A DNA stretch of 64,000 bases from Novosphingobium sp. (GTDB lineage Bacteria > Pseudomonadota > Alphaproteobacteria > Sphingomonadales > Sphingomonadaceae): assembly GCF_027531025.1 (NCBI RefSeq), contig NZ_JAPZQX010000002.1, positions 310,001 to 374,000 on the forward strand. The letters are read 5' to 3'. Positions 8,993-18,065 of the stretch are shown in pieces. Each line of letters starts with the position of its first letter. Positions within the stretch are counted from its first letter, which is position 1. The position numbers and the translations under genes were made by a program. The notes under the pieces are model-generated. The model ran no database searches and was not told where the DNA came from. It saw only the letters and a list, made by a program, of their open reading frames with translations.

Positions 8993-9436
8993 TCAGCCGC
9001 GCACGTCCCGGGCTACGGCATCGAGCACGCCGTTGACGAACTTGGCCTCGCGCGCCTCGAAGAAGGCATGGGCCACATCAACATATTCGCTGATCGCCGC
9101 GCCGGTCGGCACATCAGCGCGCGCCAGCAGCTCCCAGGCCCCGGCACGCAGGATCTGCAGCATGGTGCGGTCGAGCCGTTCCAGCTTCCAGCCTTCGGCC
9201 AGGCGCGCCTCCAGCAGCGCGTCGATTTCCTCGTACCGGGCGATCACCCCCTGGACGATGGCATCGAAAAAGGCGACTTCGGCCGCGGCATACTGGTCGC
9301 CCTCGATCTCCGCGCCCAGCCGGTGGCGGTGGAATTCGTCCAGCAAGGACGCCAGCGGCGTGCCTTCCATCGCGTGCTGATAGAGCGCCTGGACCGCCGC
9401 CAGGCGGGCGGCGGCGCGGGCCTTGGTCTTGCTCAT
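8993..9436 (-). CDS. nusB: Transcription antitermination factor NusB
   Basis: A 147-residue all-helical RNA-binding protein that, with NusE (S10), binds boxA RNA and supports antitermination of rRNA operons. The family pattern is clear: AARLAAVQALYQHAMEG at the N-terminus, LERLDRTMLQILRAGAWELL in the middle and AISEYVDVAHAFFEAREAKFVNGVLDAV near the C-terminus. The start ATG overlaps the hisD stop (ATGA). It is the third gene of a tightly overlapping operon. Confidence 0.95.
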   Translation of the reverse strand: MSKTKARAAARLAAVQALYQHAMEGTPLASLLDEFHRHRLGAEIEGDQYAAAEVAFFDAIVQGVIARYEEIDALLEARLAEGWKLERLDRTMLQILRAGAWELLARADVPTGAAISEYVDVAHAFFEAREAKFVNGVLDAVARDVRG

Positions 9437-10728
9437 ATGTCCAGTCTCACTTCGATCGAGCGCGCGTGGGCTGTCAGCCCTTCAGCATTGGCCAGTTCGA
9501 TCGCGGCGGGGCCAATGGCCTTCAGCGCCTTCGTATCGAGCTGGATGAAGCTGGTGCGCTTCATGAAATCGAGCACCGACAGGCCCGACGAAAACCGCGC
9601 CCGCCGCCCGGTGGGCAGCACGTGGTTCGGCCCGGCGACATAGTCACCGACCGCCTCTGGTGTCATCCGGCCCATGAAAACCGAGCCGGCGTGACGGATC
9701 CGGTCGAACATGGCTTGCGGGTCGTCCGTGGCGATCTGGACGTGCTCGGCAGCCAGCGCATTGGCCAGCGCCGGTGCTTCGGCCAGCAGATCGGCCACTT
9801 CGATAATCGTGCCGTGGGTGTTCCAGCTTTCGCTGGCCACGCGGGCCGTCGGCAGCATGGCCAGTTCCACCCCGATCCGGTCAGCCACGGTATCGGCGAA
9901 GACCGGATCGTCGGTGATCAGGATCGACTGGGCCGAGGGATCGTGTTCGGCCTGGCTCAGCAGGTCGGCGGCGGTCCATTCGGGCGAGTTCTGGCCATCG
10001 GCGATCAGCAGGATTTCGCTCGGCCCGGCGACCATGTCGATGCCCACGACGCCGTAAAGCTGGCGCTTGGCCTCGGCCACCCAGGCGTTGCCGGGGCCGA
10101 CGATCACGTCGACCGGCTTGATTCGTTCGGTGCCATAGGCCAGCGCGCCCACCGCCTGGGCGCCGCCGATCCGCCAGACCTCGTCCACGCCCGCCAGATG
10201 CGCGGCGGCGAGAACCAGCGGGTTGACTTGCCCCTTGGGCGTCGGGGTCACCACCACCAGCCGTTCAACGCCCGCGACCTTGGCCGGGATCGCGTTCATC
10301 AGCAGCGAGGATGGATAGGCCGCTCGGCCGCCCGGCACGTAAAGCCCGGCGGCATCGACCGCGCCCCAGCGCGCACCCATGCGCACACCGTGCTTGTCCG
10401 TCTCGTCGCGGTTCGCGGGCAATTGCCCCAGGTGGAAGGCGCGGATCCGCTTGGCGGCCAGTTCCAACGCGGCGCGCAGGTCCGGCGGCAGGTCGTCGAA
10501 GGCCTCGCGGCAGGTTTCGGCATCGATCCGCCAGTCCGCCTCGCTGGTGAGCTCGTGCTGGTCGAACTTGCGGGTCAGTTCGGCGAGAGCCGCATCGCCC
10601 CGGTTCTTGACGTCATCGAGGATGATCTGGACGTCGCGGGCGACATTCTCGTCGCTTTCGCGCCGATCGGCCACCAGCTTGCGGAAAGCGGCTGCAAAGC
10701 CGGGGTCACGGGTGTTGAGGCGCAGCAT
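9433..10728 (-). CDS. hisD: Histidinol dehydrogenase
   Basis: 431 residues, normal length for HisD, the zinc enzyme that oxidises L-histidinol to histidine in two NAD-dependent steps. Landmarks include GLYVPGGRAAYPSSLLMNAIPAKVAG in pieces, the segment VGPGNAWVAEAKRQLYG, DMVAGPSEILLIAD and the C-terminal GPNHVLPTGRRARFSSGLSV region with its metal-ligand His. The start ATG overlaps the hisG stop. The first and last steps of histidine synthesis are thus encoded together while the rest of the pathway lies elsewhere. Confidence 0.96.
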   Translation of the reverse strand: MLRLNTRDPGFAAAFRKLVADRRESDENVARDVQIILDDVKNRGDAALAELTRKFDQHELTSEADWRIDAETCREAFDDLPPDLRAALELAAKRIRAFHLGQLPANRDETDKHGVRMGARWGAVDAAGLYVPGGRAAYPSSLLMNAIPAKVAGVERLVVVTPTPKGQVNPLVLAAAHLAGVDEVWRIGGAQAVGALAYGTERIKPVDVIVGPGNAWVAEAKRQLYGVVGIDMVAGPSEILLIADGQNSPEWTAADLLSQAEHDPSAQSILITDDPVFADTVADRIGVELAMLPTARVASESWNTHGTIIEVADLLAEAPALANALAAEHVQIATDDPQAMFDRIRHAGSVFMGRMTPEAVGDYVAGPNHVLPTGRRARFSSGLSVLDFMKRTSFIQLDTKALKAIGPAAIELANAEGLTAHARSIEVRLDI

Positions 10729-11381
10729 CAGGCGGCCTCCGCCGGGGTGGCCAGCGCCCGGAAGGCCTCGACCAGCGCGCCGACGCGGGCATCGGTTTTC
10801 AACGCCGCGCGGTTGACGATCAGCCGGGCCGAAACCTCCAGGATCGTGCTGGTTTCGGCCAGGCCATTGTCCTTCAGCGTCCGCCCGGTCGAGACCAGGT
10901 CGACAATCCGGCTGGCGAGGCCGAGTCCGGGGGCAAGCTCCATCGCGCCGTTGAGCTTAACCACTTCGGCCTGGACGCCCATTCGCTCGAAGTGGCGGCG
11001 GGTCAGGCTGGGGTACTTGCTGGCGACACGCAGGTGGCTGGTCAGGGCTGCGCCGATCTGGTCCGCTGGCTCGGCCACCGACAGGCGGCAGTGGCCGATG
11101 GCGAGATCGACCGGGGCGTAGAGGTCGGGATAAGCGAATTCCTCGACCACGTCGGAACCGACGATGCCCACCTGCGCCGCGCCGTGCGCCACGAAGGTCG
11201 CGACATCGAAGGCGCGGACGCGGATTACCCGCATGTCGCTGCCTTCGCAGGCGAAGGACAGGGCGCGGTTGCCCTTGTCATGAAAGCCCACCTCCGGCAC
11301 CACACCGGCGCGGGCCATCAGCGGCAGCGCCTCGTCCAGGATGCGCCCCTTGGGCACGGCGAAGGTCAATGGCTTGAGCAT
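10728..11381 (-). CDS. hisG: ATP phosphoribosyltransferase, short form
   Basis: 217 residues, the short HisG type lacking the C-terminal regulatory domain. Such proteins need the HisRS-like partner HisZ, which is not in this window. The protein starts [18 protein letters not shown] and keeps [10 protein letters not shown] and the PRPP-binding stretch ending [14 protein letters not shown]. It catalyses the first step of histidine synthesis from ATP and PRPP. It is the first gene of the minus-strand hisG-hisD-nusB-thiL operon; the promoter should lie in the 47 bases before 11429, facing a divergent gene. Confidence 0.95.
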   Translation of the reverse strand: MLKPLTFAVPKGRILDEALPLMARAGVVPEVGFHDKGNRALSFACEGSDMRVIRVRAFDVATFVAHGAAQVGIVGSDVVEEFAYPDLYAPVDLAIGHCRLSVAEPADQIGAALTSHLRVASKYPSLTRRHFERMGVQAEVVKLNGAMELAPGLGLASRIVDLVSTGRTLKDNGLAETSTILEVSARLIVNRAALKTDARVGALVEAFRALATPAEAA

Positions 11382-11428
11382 AGCGCCGCGCGTTTAGGCG
11401 GGGCGCGGCGAAAGGGCAAGGAGCGCCT

Positions 11429-12511
11429 ATGGTCCAGGGTTATGAGTTCATCGATATCAACGCCAAGGGCGAGGGGATCGTCGTCGCGGCCTTTGACAAC
11501 CAGGTAGCCTATTGCCGCGCCTCGGGAGCGACCGTGACGGCCCGGGTGGTCGCGGCGCTGCGCGATCTGCTCGATCGGGGCGAGGGCGGGGCGCTGCTCG
11601 GAGCCATCCGCGCCTGGCCTAGCGCGCCGCTGGCCGATGCCCTGCCGCTGCGGGTGGCGGGCGGCATCCATTCGCTGCACCTCACTGGGGTGGAGCGCGA
11701 TCTGGCCGCCATCTACGAGGATCGGGCGGGCATCGATGATGCGGCGATAGTGGCGGCGGCAATCCATCGATACGAAGCGCGGCTGCTTCCCTGGCTCGAC
11801 GGTCCGCCGCAGACCAATGAGGCCGGCCGTTCCAGCAACTTCATCGCCGCCATGCTGTGGCTGGCGGATCAGGGCCTGCCGCCGCGCTTTGAATGCCTGG
11901 AAATCGGCTCCAGCGCGGGGATCAACCTGATGCTGGATCGCTATCACTATGATCTGGCCGGGGTTGAGGTCGGGCCGGAACATGCGGCCATGCGGTTCAA
12001 GCCCGAATGGCAGGGCAGCCCGCCACCCGCCCGGGCCATCGAAATCGTCTCAACCAAGGGCTGTGATGTCGCGCCGGTTGACCTGACCGACCCGGACCAG
12101 GCGCTGCGGCTGAAAGCTTATATCTGGCCGGAGCACGCCGTGCGGTTTGCGCGGATGGCAATCGCGATTGCCGAAGCCGGGCAGACTCCGCCGAATCTGG
12201 TCAAGATGAATGCCGCCGATTTCATCGAGTTTGAACTGGCGAAGCCGCAGGCGGCTGGCACGACGCGGGTCATGATGCACTCAGTCGTCTGGCAATATGT
12301 CCCGGCCGATCAGCAGGAACGGATCACTCGGGCGATGGAGGCTGCCGGCGCAGCGGCCACGGCTGAACGGCCGCTAGCGTGGATTTCGCTGGAGGCTAAC
12401 CGGCTTCTGCACCTGCACGAGACGAGCGTCCTTTACTGGCCCGGCGACGGGGAGCCGGTGCAGCTCGCCACGGCGCACCCGCACGGCGCCAGCATTACCT
12501 GGCAAGCCTGA
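11429..12511 (+). CDS. DUF2332 family protein
   Basis: 360 residues matching the DUF2332 layout: an N-terminal helical part, a central ECLEIGSSAGINLMLDRY segment that looks like a nucleotide-binding (Rossmann/methyltransferase-like) glycine loop, and a C-terminal region with VMMHSVVWQYVP. The function is unknown. AAGGAG stands seven bases before the ATG. It is divergent from hisG, and its 3' end overlaps LtrA by 17 bases in convergent orientation. Confidence 0.75.
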   Translation: MVQGYEFIDINAKGEGIVVAAFDNQVAYCRASGATVTARVVAALRDLLDRGEGGALLGAIRAWPSAPLADALPLRVAGGIHSLHLTGVERDLAAIYEDRAGIDDAAIVAAAIHRYEARLLPWLDGPPQTNEAGRSSNFIAAMLWLADQGLPPRFECLEIGSSAGINLMLDRYHYDLAGVEVGPEHAAMRFKPEWQGSPPPARAIEIVSTKGCDVAPVDLTDPDQALRLKAYIWPEHAVRFARMAIAIAEAGQTPPNLVKMNAADFIEFELAKPQAAGTTRVMMHSVVWQYVPADQQERITRAMEAAGAAATAERPLAWISLEANRLLHLHETSVLYWPGDGEPVQLATAHPHGASITWQA

Positions 12512-13766
12512 TCCAGGCGAGGGTATCGTCGATCCGTTCCTTCCACCCGCCGTGGTAGGACACCCATTCCCACCCGGAAACGGCCGCCAGCGCCGCCACC
12601 CCCAGCCCGCCGACCTGCAGGGTGGTCAGCCCGCCCTGCCAGGCGACATAGCCGAGGGCCAGGAACAGGATCGCGCCGATCCCGTGCGATAGCGGGAAAT
12701 TGCCGAGCGGGTTGGAATGGCGCTTGAACAGGCCCAGCCCGCTCAGGAACACCACCGCCCCGCCGCACAGCGTGAGCGCCAGCTTGCCATCGGCTGGCTG
12801 GTCCCACATGGCCAGCAGCTTGGCATCGGCCACCGCGGTGACCACGATGCCCAGCACGATCGGCATGTGCAGATAGGTATAGGCGCTGCGGCCCACCCGG
12901 CCGACCTCGGCATTGCTGCTGATATGCTCCGATCCGCGTTTCTGCCCCAGATCGAAATAGAGCCACCACATCAGGACCGATGACATGAAGGCCAGTGCAA
13001 AGGCCAGGGCTGGGCCGAGTGCCTTGTCGGCATTGGCAAAGGTTGCCCCGGTGATGATGATCCCTTCACCCAGCGCGATAATGATGAACAGCCCGCAGCG
13101 TTCGGCCATGTGGCTGCCGGAAATGTCCCAGTCGGCCGGGCTCGACCGGCCCAGTAACGGCACGGGAAACAGCGTGATCGGCCCCAGGTACTCGATCGCC
13201 ACGGCCAGCCCCCACCAGCCAAGCCGCTCTTCCTCGGGCCGCAGCACGCCGATCAGCCAGAACAGGGCCGACAGGCAGAACCACACCCCGATCCGCATCA
13301 TGTTGCGGCCATTGCGCGGGTTTTCGGTGCGCAGGATCAAGGCCATGAACACGGTCCGCCCAATCTGCAGGGCGACGTAACTGAGCGCGAAGAGCCCGGC
13401 ATACTTGCTGAAGCCATAGGGCAGGGCCACCGCCATCAGCAGGCTCAGCGCCATCAGCACCAATAGCATCACCCGCACTTCGAACCGTTCGGGATCGGCC
13501 CAGTTGGTAGCCCAGGTGGTGTACATCCAGGCCCACCACACCGCCAGGAACAGTACCAGCGCCTGGGCAAAGCCAAGCCAGGTCAGGTGGTCCTTGAGGA
13601 AGTGCGACAGCTGGGTGATCGCGAAGACGAAGACCAGGTCGAAGAACAGTTCGAGGAAACTGACCGGAGCGTGGCCGCCGCCATGATTGCGCAGCAGCGA
13701 GCGGCGGCTCTTCGCCTCGGCGGCGGCCAGCGCCGCGCCGATCCCGCCCCGGCGCGGCTCAGCCAT
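12495..13766 (-). CDS. LtrA family (low temperature requirement protein A) membrane protein
   Basis: 423 residues with about ten to eleven hydrophobic segments. The N-terminal motif SFLELFFDLVFVFAITQLSH is the LtrA signature, and LFIIIALGEGIIITGATF is the second conserved stretch. LtrA was named from a Listeria mutant failing to grow in the cold; the biochemical role is not settled. The start codon overlaps the end of the hydrolase gene by 8 bases, so SDR, hydrolase and LtrA form one transcript. Confidence 0.85.
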   Translation of the reverse strand: MAEPRRGGIGAALAAAEAKSRRSLLRNHGGGHAPVSFLELFFDLVFVFAITQLSHFLKDHLTWLGFAQALVLFLAVWWAWMYTTWATNWADPERFEVRVMLLVLMALSLLMAVALPYGFSKYAGLFALSYVALQIGRTVFMALILRTENPRNGRNMMRIGVWFCLSALFWLIGVLRPEEERLGWWGLAVAIEYLGPITLFPVPLLGRSSPADWDISGSHMAERCGLFIIIALGEGIIITGATFANADKALGPALAFALAFMSSVLMWWLYFDLGQKRGSEHISSNAEVGRVGRSAYTYLHMPIVLGIVVTAVADAKLLAMWDQPADGKLALTLCGGAVVFLSGLGLFKRHSNPLGNFPLSHGIGAILFLALGYVAWQGGLTTLQVGGLGVAALAAVSGWEWVSYHGGWKERIDDTLAWIRLAR

Positions 13767-14664
13767 GGCCGGTCCGGGTCAGGAAGGCGTCCAGCGCTCC
13801 GTTGACTTCGGCCGGGGCTTCCCACTGCACGAAATGGCCGCTGCCCGGCACTGTGACCAGCGTCAGGTCGGCGATCACCTCATCCAGCCCCTCGATATTG
13901 GCGGGGGGCAGGGCAATATCGTCCAGCGCCCAGATCACCAGCGTCGGGATGGTCAGCTTCGGCAGGGCCGGGGGCTGCCAGCCGGCGGGGATTTCATAAG
14001 GCGCGTCCATGTCCAGCACTTCCATCGGGCTGGCGCGGTACCAGTTGAGCATGGCGATGGCGGCTTCGCGGTTGGCATAGTCCTCCATCAGCGCGGCGCG
14101 CTCTTCGGCTTCCATCTTCGGGTTCTCGCGCACCTCGCCAAAGGCCTTGAGCAACACGCCGCCAAGGCCGAACTGGTCGACCAGTTCATCGCTCGCGGGA
14201 TCGCGGAACACCCGGAAATACTGGCTGGCCTGCCGCTGCTGGCGGTTGGTGTAAAGCAGCTTGGGGAAGATGACCGGATGCGGAGCGTTCATGACCACGG
14301 CCCGGCTCACCCGGCCATTCAATTGCCCCATGATCGCCACGCCCCAGGCAATCGCGCCGCCCCAGTCGTGCCCGACAATCGTGAACGGTCCCACGCCAAG
14401 CGCATCGACCAGCTGGAACACGTCGCCAATCAGCTTGTCGGGCGTGTAGTTCTCCACCCCTTTGGGCTTGGACGAGCCGCGATAGCCGCGCTGGTCCGGC
14501 GCGATGCAGCGATAGGTGCCGGACAGGTGGGCGATCTGGTGGCGCCAGGTGCGGTGGCTGTCGGGAAAGCCGTGGAGGAAGATCAGCACCGGCCCATCGC
14601 GCGGTCCGACATCGACCACGTCCAGTTCGATCCCGGTGGCCAGGGTAACGCGGGTCTGCTTCAT
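13759..14664 (-). CDS. Alpha/beta hydrolase, epoxide hydrolase-like
   Basis: 301 residues. The oxyanion region is HGFPDSH (about residues 31-37), and the nucleophile elbow is GHDWGG with an Asp nucleophile (about residue 100), as in epoxide hydrolases and haloalkane dehalogenases rather than Ser esterases. A conserved His follows in GSGHFVQWEAP. Likely substrates are epoxides or related ring and halide compounds. The ATG at 14664 overlaps the SDR stop codon (TGATG); a GTG one codon earlier is possible. It is located between the SDR and LtrA genes. Confidence 0.8.
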   Translation of the reverse strand: MKQTRVTLATGIELDVVDVGPRDGPVLIFLHGFPDSHRTWRHQIAHLSGTYRCIAPDQRGYRGSSKPKGVENYTPDKLIGDVFQLVDALGVGPFTIVGHDWGGAIAWGVAIMGQLNGRVSRAVVMNAPHPVIFPKLLYTNRQQRQASQYFRVFRDPASDELVDQFGLGGVLLKAFGEVRENPKMEAEERAALMEDYANREAAIAMLNWYRASPMEVLDMDAPYEIPAGWQPPALPKLTIPTLVIWALDDIALPPANIEGLDEVIADLTLVTVPGSGHFVQWEAPAEVNGALDAFLTRTGHG

Positions 14665-15488
14665 CACTGCTGCGCCTCGGACTTCATCTTTTCGGCATAG
14701 CCAGCTGCCATCATCGCCGCGACCTGATCAAACAGGGCATCGGGGGTGCGGCGCAGTTCGCCCATCTTCGCTTCGCCGCCTTCGGCCACGATGATCTCGC
14801 GCTCGTCAGCCAGCATGGCATCGGCCATCCACTTGGCCGCAACCAGCGGATCGATCCCGTTGTCGATCACCGAATCGCTGGCCCCGCGGGCCGAGCCATC
14901 GGCAGTCAACGCATTGCGCGACACGTCGGTACGGATCGATCCGGGGTAGATCGTGTGAACCTTCAGCCCCAGCACTGAAGTTTCGGCCCGCAGCGCATCG
15001 GCATAACCGGCCAGGCCGAACTTCGCCGCGCAATAGGCGGTGCGCATCGGCACGCCGACCTTGCCCGCGATCGAGGAGATATAGGCCAGCCGGCCCCACT
15101 TGCGCGCGGCCATGCGCGGCAGGATCTCCTGCGTCAGCGCGATTGGCGCGAGCAGATCGACATCGATGATCCGCTGATAGACCGGATAGGCCGTTTCCAC
15201 CGCCAGGCTGCGCTGCGAAATCCCGGCATTGTTGACCAGCAGGTCAATCCCTGCGCCCGACCAGTCCCAGGCCTTGGCCACGGCCGGGGCCAAGGCCGCG
15301 ATGTCGGTGGTCTCGAAGGGCAGGACCAGGCAATCGCCGCCGCAATCGGCAGCCACGGCTTCCAGCGCATCGACCTTGCGGCCCGACAGCACCAGCCGCG
15401 CGCCCTGATCGGCCAGTACCTTGGCCAGGGCCGCGCCGATCCCCGATGAAGCGCCCGTGATCCAGGCGGTCTGTCCTGCAAAGCTCAT
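14664..15488 (-). CDS. Short-chain dehydrogenase/reductase
   Basis: 274 residues with the classical SDR plan: NAD(P)-binding TGASSGIG at about residues 11-18, NNAG around 90, a catalytic Ser in YISSIAG, and the YxxxK pair in YCAAK. It has a proline-glycine segment YPGSIRTDV. The substrate is not predictable. GGGAGAGAG just before the ATG serves as the ribosome-binding site. It is the first gene of an SDR, epoxide hydrolase-like and LtrA operon, which may suggest work on an epoxide- or diol-derived metabolite. Confidence 0.85.
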   Translation of the reverse strand: MSFAGQTAWITGASSGIGAALAKVLADQGARLVLSGRKVDALEAVAADCGGDCLVLPFETTDIAALAPAVAKAWDWSGAGIDLLVNNAGISQRSLAVETAYPVYQRIIDVDLLAPIALTQEILPRMAARKWGRLAYISSIAGKVGVPMRTAYCAAKFGLAGYADALRAETSVLGLKVHTIYPGSIRTDVSRNALTADGSARGASDSVIDNGIDPLVAAKWMADAMLADEREIIVAEGGEAKMGELRRTPDALFDQVAAMMAAGYAEKMKSEAQQ

Positions 15489-15511
15489 CTCTCTCTCCCT
15501 GTTCTCTTGAA

Positions 15512-16399
15512 TCAGTCGCTGTCGCTGTTGGTCAGCGGCACCTGCGGGATCGGGATGAATTCATCCTCATCCCCCGGCACCGTGGGGAAGCGGCCTTGCC
15601 GCCAGTCATCCTTGGCCTGCTCGATCCGCTCGCGGCTGGAGGAAACGAAGTTCCACCAGACATGGCGCGGGCTGCCAATGGCCGCGCCGCCCAGCAGCAT
15701 TACCCGCCCGCCGCGCTCGCTGGTCAGCTTCATCGCCTGACCCGGCGCGAGCACTGCCAGTTCATAGAGCCCCAGCGCCACGCCAGCGACGCTGGCCTCG
15801 CCGCCGACCAGCATGACTGCGCGTTCCTCGGCCTCGCTGTCGAGCGGGATCGCCCCGCCGGGGGCGAGGACGATCTCGGCATAGATGGTCGGCGAATGCT
15901 GGGTGGTGGGGGGCGTGTGGCCCCACAGGCTGCCCATGATCACCCGGGCGGAAACGCAGCTATCCTCGACCAGCGGCAGGCCGGTCTGCGCTTCGAAAGC
16001 CGGGGCGATTTCCTCCTTGCCATCGGGCAGGGCCAGCCAGGTCTGCATTCCGTACAGCGGCTTGGGCAGGTCGCGCTCGGCCGACAGGCCGCGCTCGGAA
16101 TGGACGATCCCGCATCCGGCGGTCATCAGGTTGACCTGGCCGGGACGGATCGTGGCGAAAGTGCCCAGGCTGTCGCGGTGATCGATCGCACCCTCGAACA
16201 GCCAGGTAACCGTGGCGATGCCAATATGCGGATGCGGGCGCACGTCCATCGCCGCGCCGGGCGGCACGATCGCCGGGCCGAACTGGTCGACGAAGACGAA
16301 GGGACCGACCATGACCCGGCGCGGGCTGGGCAGGACCCGGCGCACCTGGAAGGCGCCCAGGTCATGCGTGACCGGCTGGATCGTGGTCAGGATGCTCAC
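15512..16399 (-). CDS. Pirin family protein
   Basis: 295 residues with two cupin folds. The N-terminal metal site is recognisable in PHPHIGIATVTWLFEG and NLMTAGCGIVHSER, supplying the His ligands and Glu of pirins. Bacterial pirins include quercetinase-like dioxygenases and regulators of central metabolism; the role here is not predicted. The ATG overlaps the bolA stop (ATGA), so it is co-transcribed with bolA. Confidence 0.87.
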   Translation of the reverse strand: MSILTTIQPVTHDLGAFQVRRVLPSPRRVMVGPFVFVDQFGPAIVPPGAAMDVRPHPHIGIATVTWLFEGAIDHRDSLGTFATIRPGQVNLMTAGCGIVHSERGLSAERDLPKPLYGMQTWLALPDGKEEIAPAFEAQTGLPLVEDSCVSARVIMGSLWGHTPPTTQHSPTIYAEIVLAPGGAIPLDSEAEERAVMLVGGEASVAGVALGLYELAVLAPGQAMKLTSERGGRVMLLGGAAIGSPRHVWWNFVSSSRERIEQAKDDWRQGRFPTVPGDEDEFIPIPQVPLTNSDSD

Positions 16400-16668
16400 T
16401 CTCCGGGCGCCTTGGCCTTGATCGCCAGGGCGTGGACCCGCTGGCCGGGAATGTCGCCCAGCGCGGCGTTGACCAGTCGTTGGCGCTGGAGCCGCGAGAC
16501 GCCGGCAAAGGCGGCGCTCTCGATCTCGACGGTGAAGTGCGATTCGCCCGAACCGTCATCGCCCATGTGGCCGCTGTGCTGCGCGCTGTCGTTGATCACT
16601 GCCAGCCGCGTCGGGGCGAAGGCGGTGGTGAGAAGGGCTTCGATTTCTGCTGCAATGGTACCGGTCAT
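16396..16668 (-). CDS. bolA: BolA family protein
   Basis: 90 residues: RLAVINDSAQHSGHMGD followed by ESHFTVEIES and RLQRQRLVNAAL, with the invariant His pattern of BolA, which works with monothiol glutaredoxins in Fe-S and iron handling. The ATG at 16668 has AGAAAAGG upstream; the longer open frame is not supported by family length. It is divergent from the J-domain gene, only 27 bases apart. The bolA / J-domain / cobS neighbourhood is a recurring alphaproteobacterial arrangement. Confidence 0.87.
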   Translation of the reverse strand: MTGTIAAEIEALLTTAFAPTRLAVINDSAQHSGHMGDDGSGESHFTVEIESAAFAGVSRLQRQRLVNAALGDIPGQRVHALAIKAKAPGE

Positions 16669-16695
16669 GCCTTTTCTTCTAGCCGAACTGTCGGC

Positions 16696-17286
16696 ATGGG
16701 GAAGCCCGTGAAGCACGATCGATTTCATGGCCGGGTGCGGGGAACGCAGCGCCCCTGCGATTGGCCCGGCTGCGACCTGGCCGGGGAATTCCGCGCGCCC
16801 GGTCCGCGCGGGTCCAGCTTTGACGGGCCGGGCGATTACCGCTGGTTCTGCCTCGATCACGTGCGCGAATTCAACGCCGGTTACGACTGGTTCGCCGGGA
16901 TGACGCCGGAAGAGATCCTCGCCGCGCAGCACCCGGTCCACGGCTGGGATCGGCAGACCCGCGCCTTTTCCCCCACGGCAGGAATCGATGCCGCACCGCG
17001 CTGGGCCGATTTCAGCGATCCGCTGGAAGCGATCTCTGCCCGCGCCCGGGCTCGGAAACCGACCGAGCGCCAGGATGGCCGCCCGGTGACGGCCGAGGAA
17101 CGCCGCGCGCTCGACACCATGGGGCTGGCGCTCGATGCCACGCGGCATGACCTGCGCAGCCGCTATTCCGACCTGGTGCGGCGCTATCACCCCGATCGCA
17201 ATGGCGGGGATCGCAGCTTCGAGGCGAAGCTGCAGGCGGTGGTCGAAGCCTATCAGTTGCTGCGCAAGGCGGCGGCCTTTGCTTAA
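16696..17286 (+). CDS. J-domain (DnaJ-like) protein
   Basis: 196 residues. An N-terminal part with C-x4-C (CDWPGC) and a later C in the WFCLDHVREFNAGYDWF stretch may bind metal. The C-terminal J domain (about residues 130-195) carries RRYHPDRNGGD with the HPD motif needed to stimulate Hsp70. The start at the ATG at 16696 gives the usual length for this family (RPCDWPGC near the N-terminus). It is adjacent to bolA and near cobS, as in many alphaproteobacteria. The client is unknown. Confidence 0.82.
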   Translation: MGKPVKHDRFHGRVRGTQRPCDWPGCDLAGEFRAPGPRGSSFDGPGDYRWFCLDHVREFNAGYDWFAGMTPEEILAAQHPVHGWDRQTRAFSPTAGIDAAPRWADFSDPLEAISARARARKPTERQDGRPVTAEERRALDTMGLALDATRHDLRSRYSDLVRRYHPDRNGGDRSFEAKLQAVVEAYQLLRKAAAFA

Positions 17287-17293
17287 GATATTC

Positions 17294-17315
17294 GGTGCCT
17301 GAGCAATCAGGCGCC
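17294..17315. terminator. Hairpin between convergent J-domain and GST genes
   Basis: Arms GGTGCCTGA (17294-17302) and TCAGGCGCC (17307-17315) pair over 9 bp with one G-T position around a GCAA tetraloop. It is placed between two convergent stop codons, so it can serve both strands. There is no clear T run. Confidence 0.5.
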
Positions 17316-17322
17316 GGTCGGA

Positions 17323-17964
17323 TCAGGCTAGCGCGCGGCTGAGGATCTTGTCCTCGATCGCGGCGAAATGCTGCCAGCTCGGCCGCGCCGTGACCCGGGC
17401 ATACCAGGCGGCGGTGCGCGGGTGCGTGGCGGGATCGGGTTCCAGTCCGACATAGCCGAGCGAGCGCAGCACGGCCGCCACGGCGACATCGCCCACGCTG
17501 AAATCGCCGCCGGCCAGCCAGCCATCGCCGCACTGGCTTTCAAGATAGGCCAGCACCGGCTCCAGTTCCTTCAGCCCCTGTTCGGCCGCAGCCTCATCAC
17601 CGGGCTTGCCCATCAGCTTGGGCCCGACGAAGCGGTTGAACAGGACCTTGCCGCCGGCGGCGACGAGGATCGTATCGGCAAATTCCTCGAACCAGATCGC
17701 GCGAGCCTTTTGCTGCGGCGTGCCAGGGACCATTGGCGGAACGGGCTGAAGGGCATCGAAATAGGTCACGATCGCGGTTGAATCCGCGCAGGTGAAATCA
17801 CCATCGACCAGCGCCGGGATCTTGCGGAACGGGCTGGCGGCGAGGAATTCCTCGGCCGGGGCGGCGGGGTTGCTCATGGCCAGTTCCACCGGAATGCCCT
17901 TTTCCGCCGCCACCACGTGAACCTTGCGGACAAAGGGCGAGATGGGGAAGCCATAGACTTTCAT
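17323..17964 (-). CDS. Glutathione S-transferase family protein
   Basis: 213 residues. An N-terminal thioredoxin-fold domain (KVYGFPISPFVRKV, then FRKIPALVDGDF and ADSTAIVTYFD for glutathione gamma-glutamyl binding) precedes a helical C-terminal domain (DGWLAGGDFSVGDVAVAAVL). It likely conjugates or reduces with glutathione in the cytoplasm. The ATG at 17964 has GGAG nine bases upstream; an ATG two codons earlier is the alternative. It is divergent from cobS. Confidence 0.85.
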   Translation of the reverse strand: MKVYGFPISPFVRKVHVVAAEKGIPVELAMSNPAAPAEEFLAASPFRKIPALVDGDFTCADSTAIVTYFDALQPVPPMVPGTPQQKARAIWFEEFADTILVAAGGKVLFNRFVGPKLMGKPGDEAAAEQGLKELEPVLAYLESQCGDGWLAGGDFSVGDVAVAAVLRSLGYVGLEPDPATHPRTAAWYARVTARPSWQHFAAIEDKILSRALA

Positions 17965-18065
17965 GGGCATGCGCTCCTGCTTTCGGACTGGCGGACATCG
18001 AGTCGTGATTTGCAACGGATTCCTTATTGCAGGGCGGGCGCGGCGCGTATAGGCGATGGCCCGTC

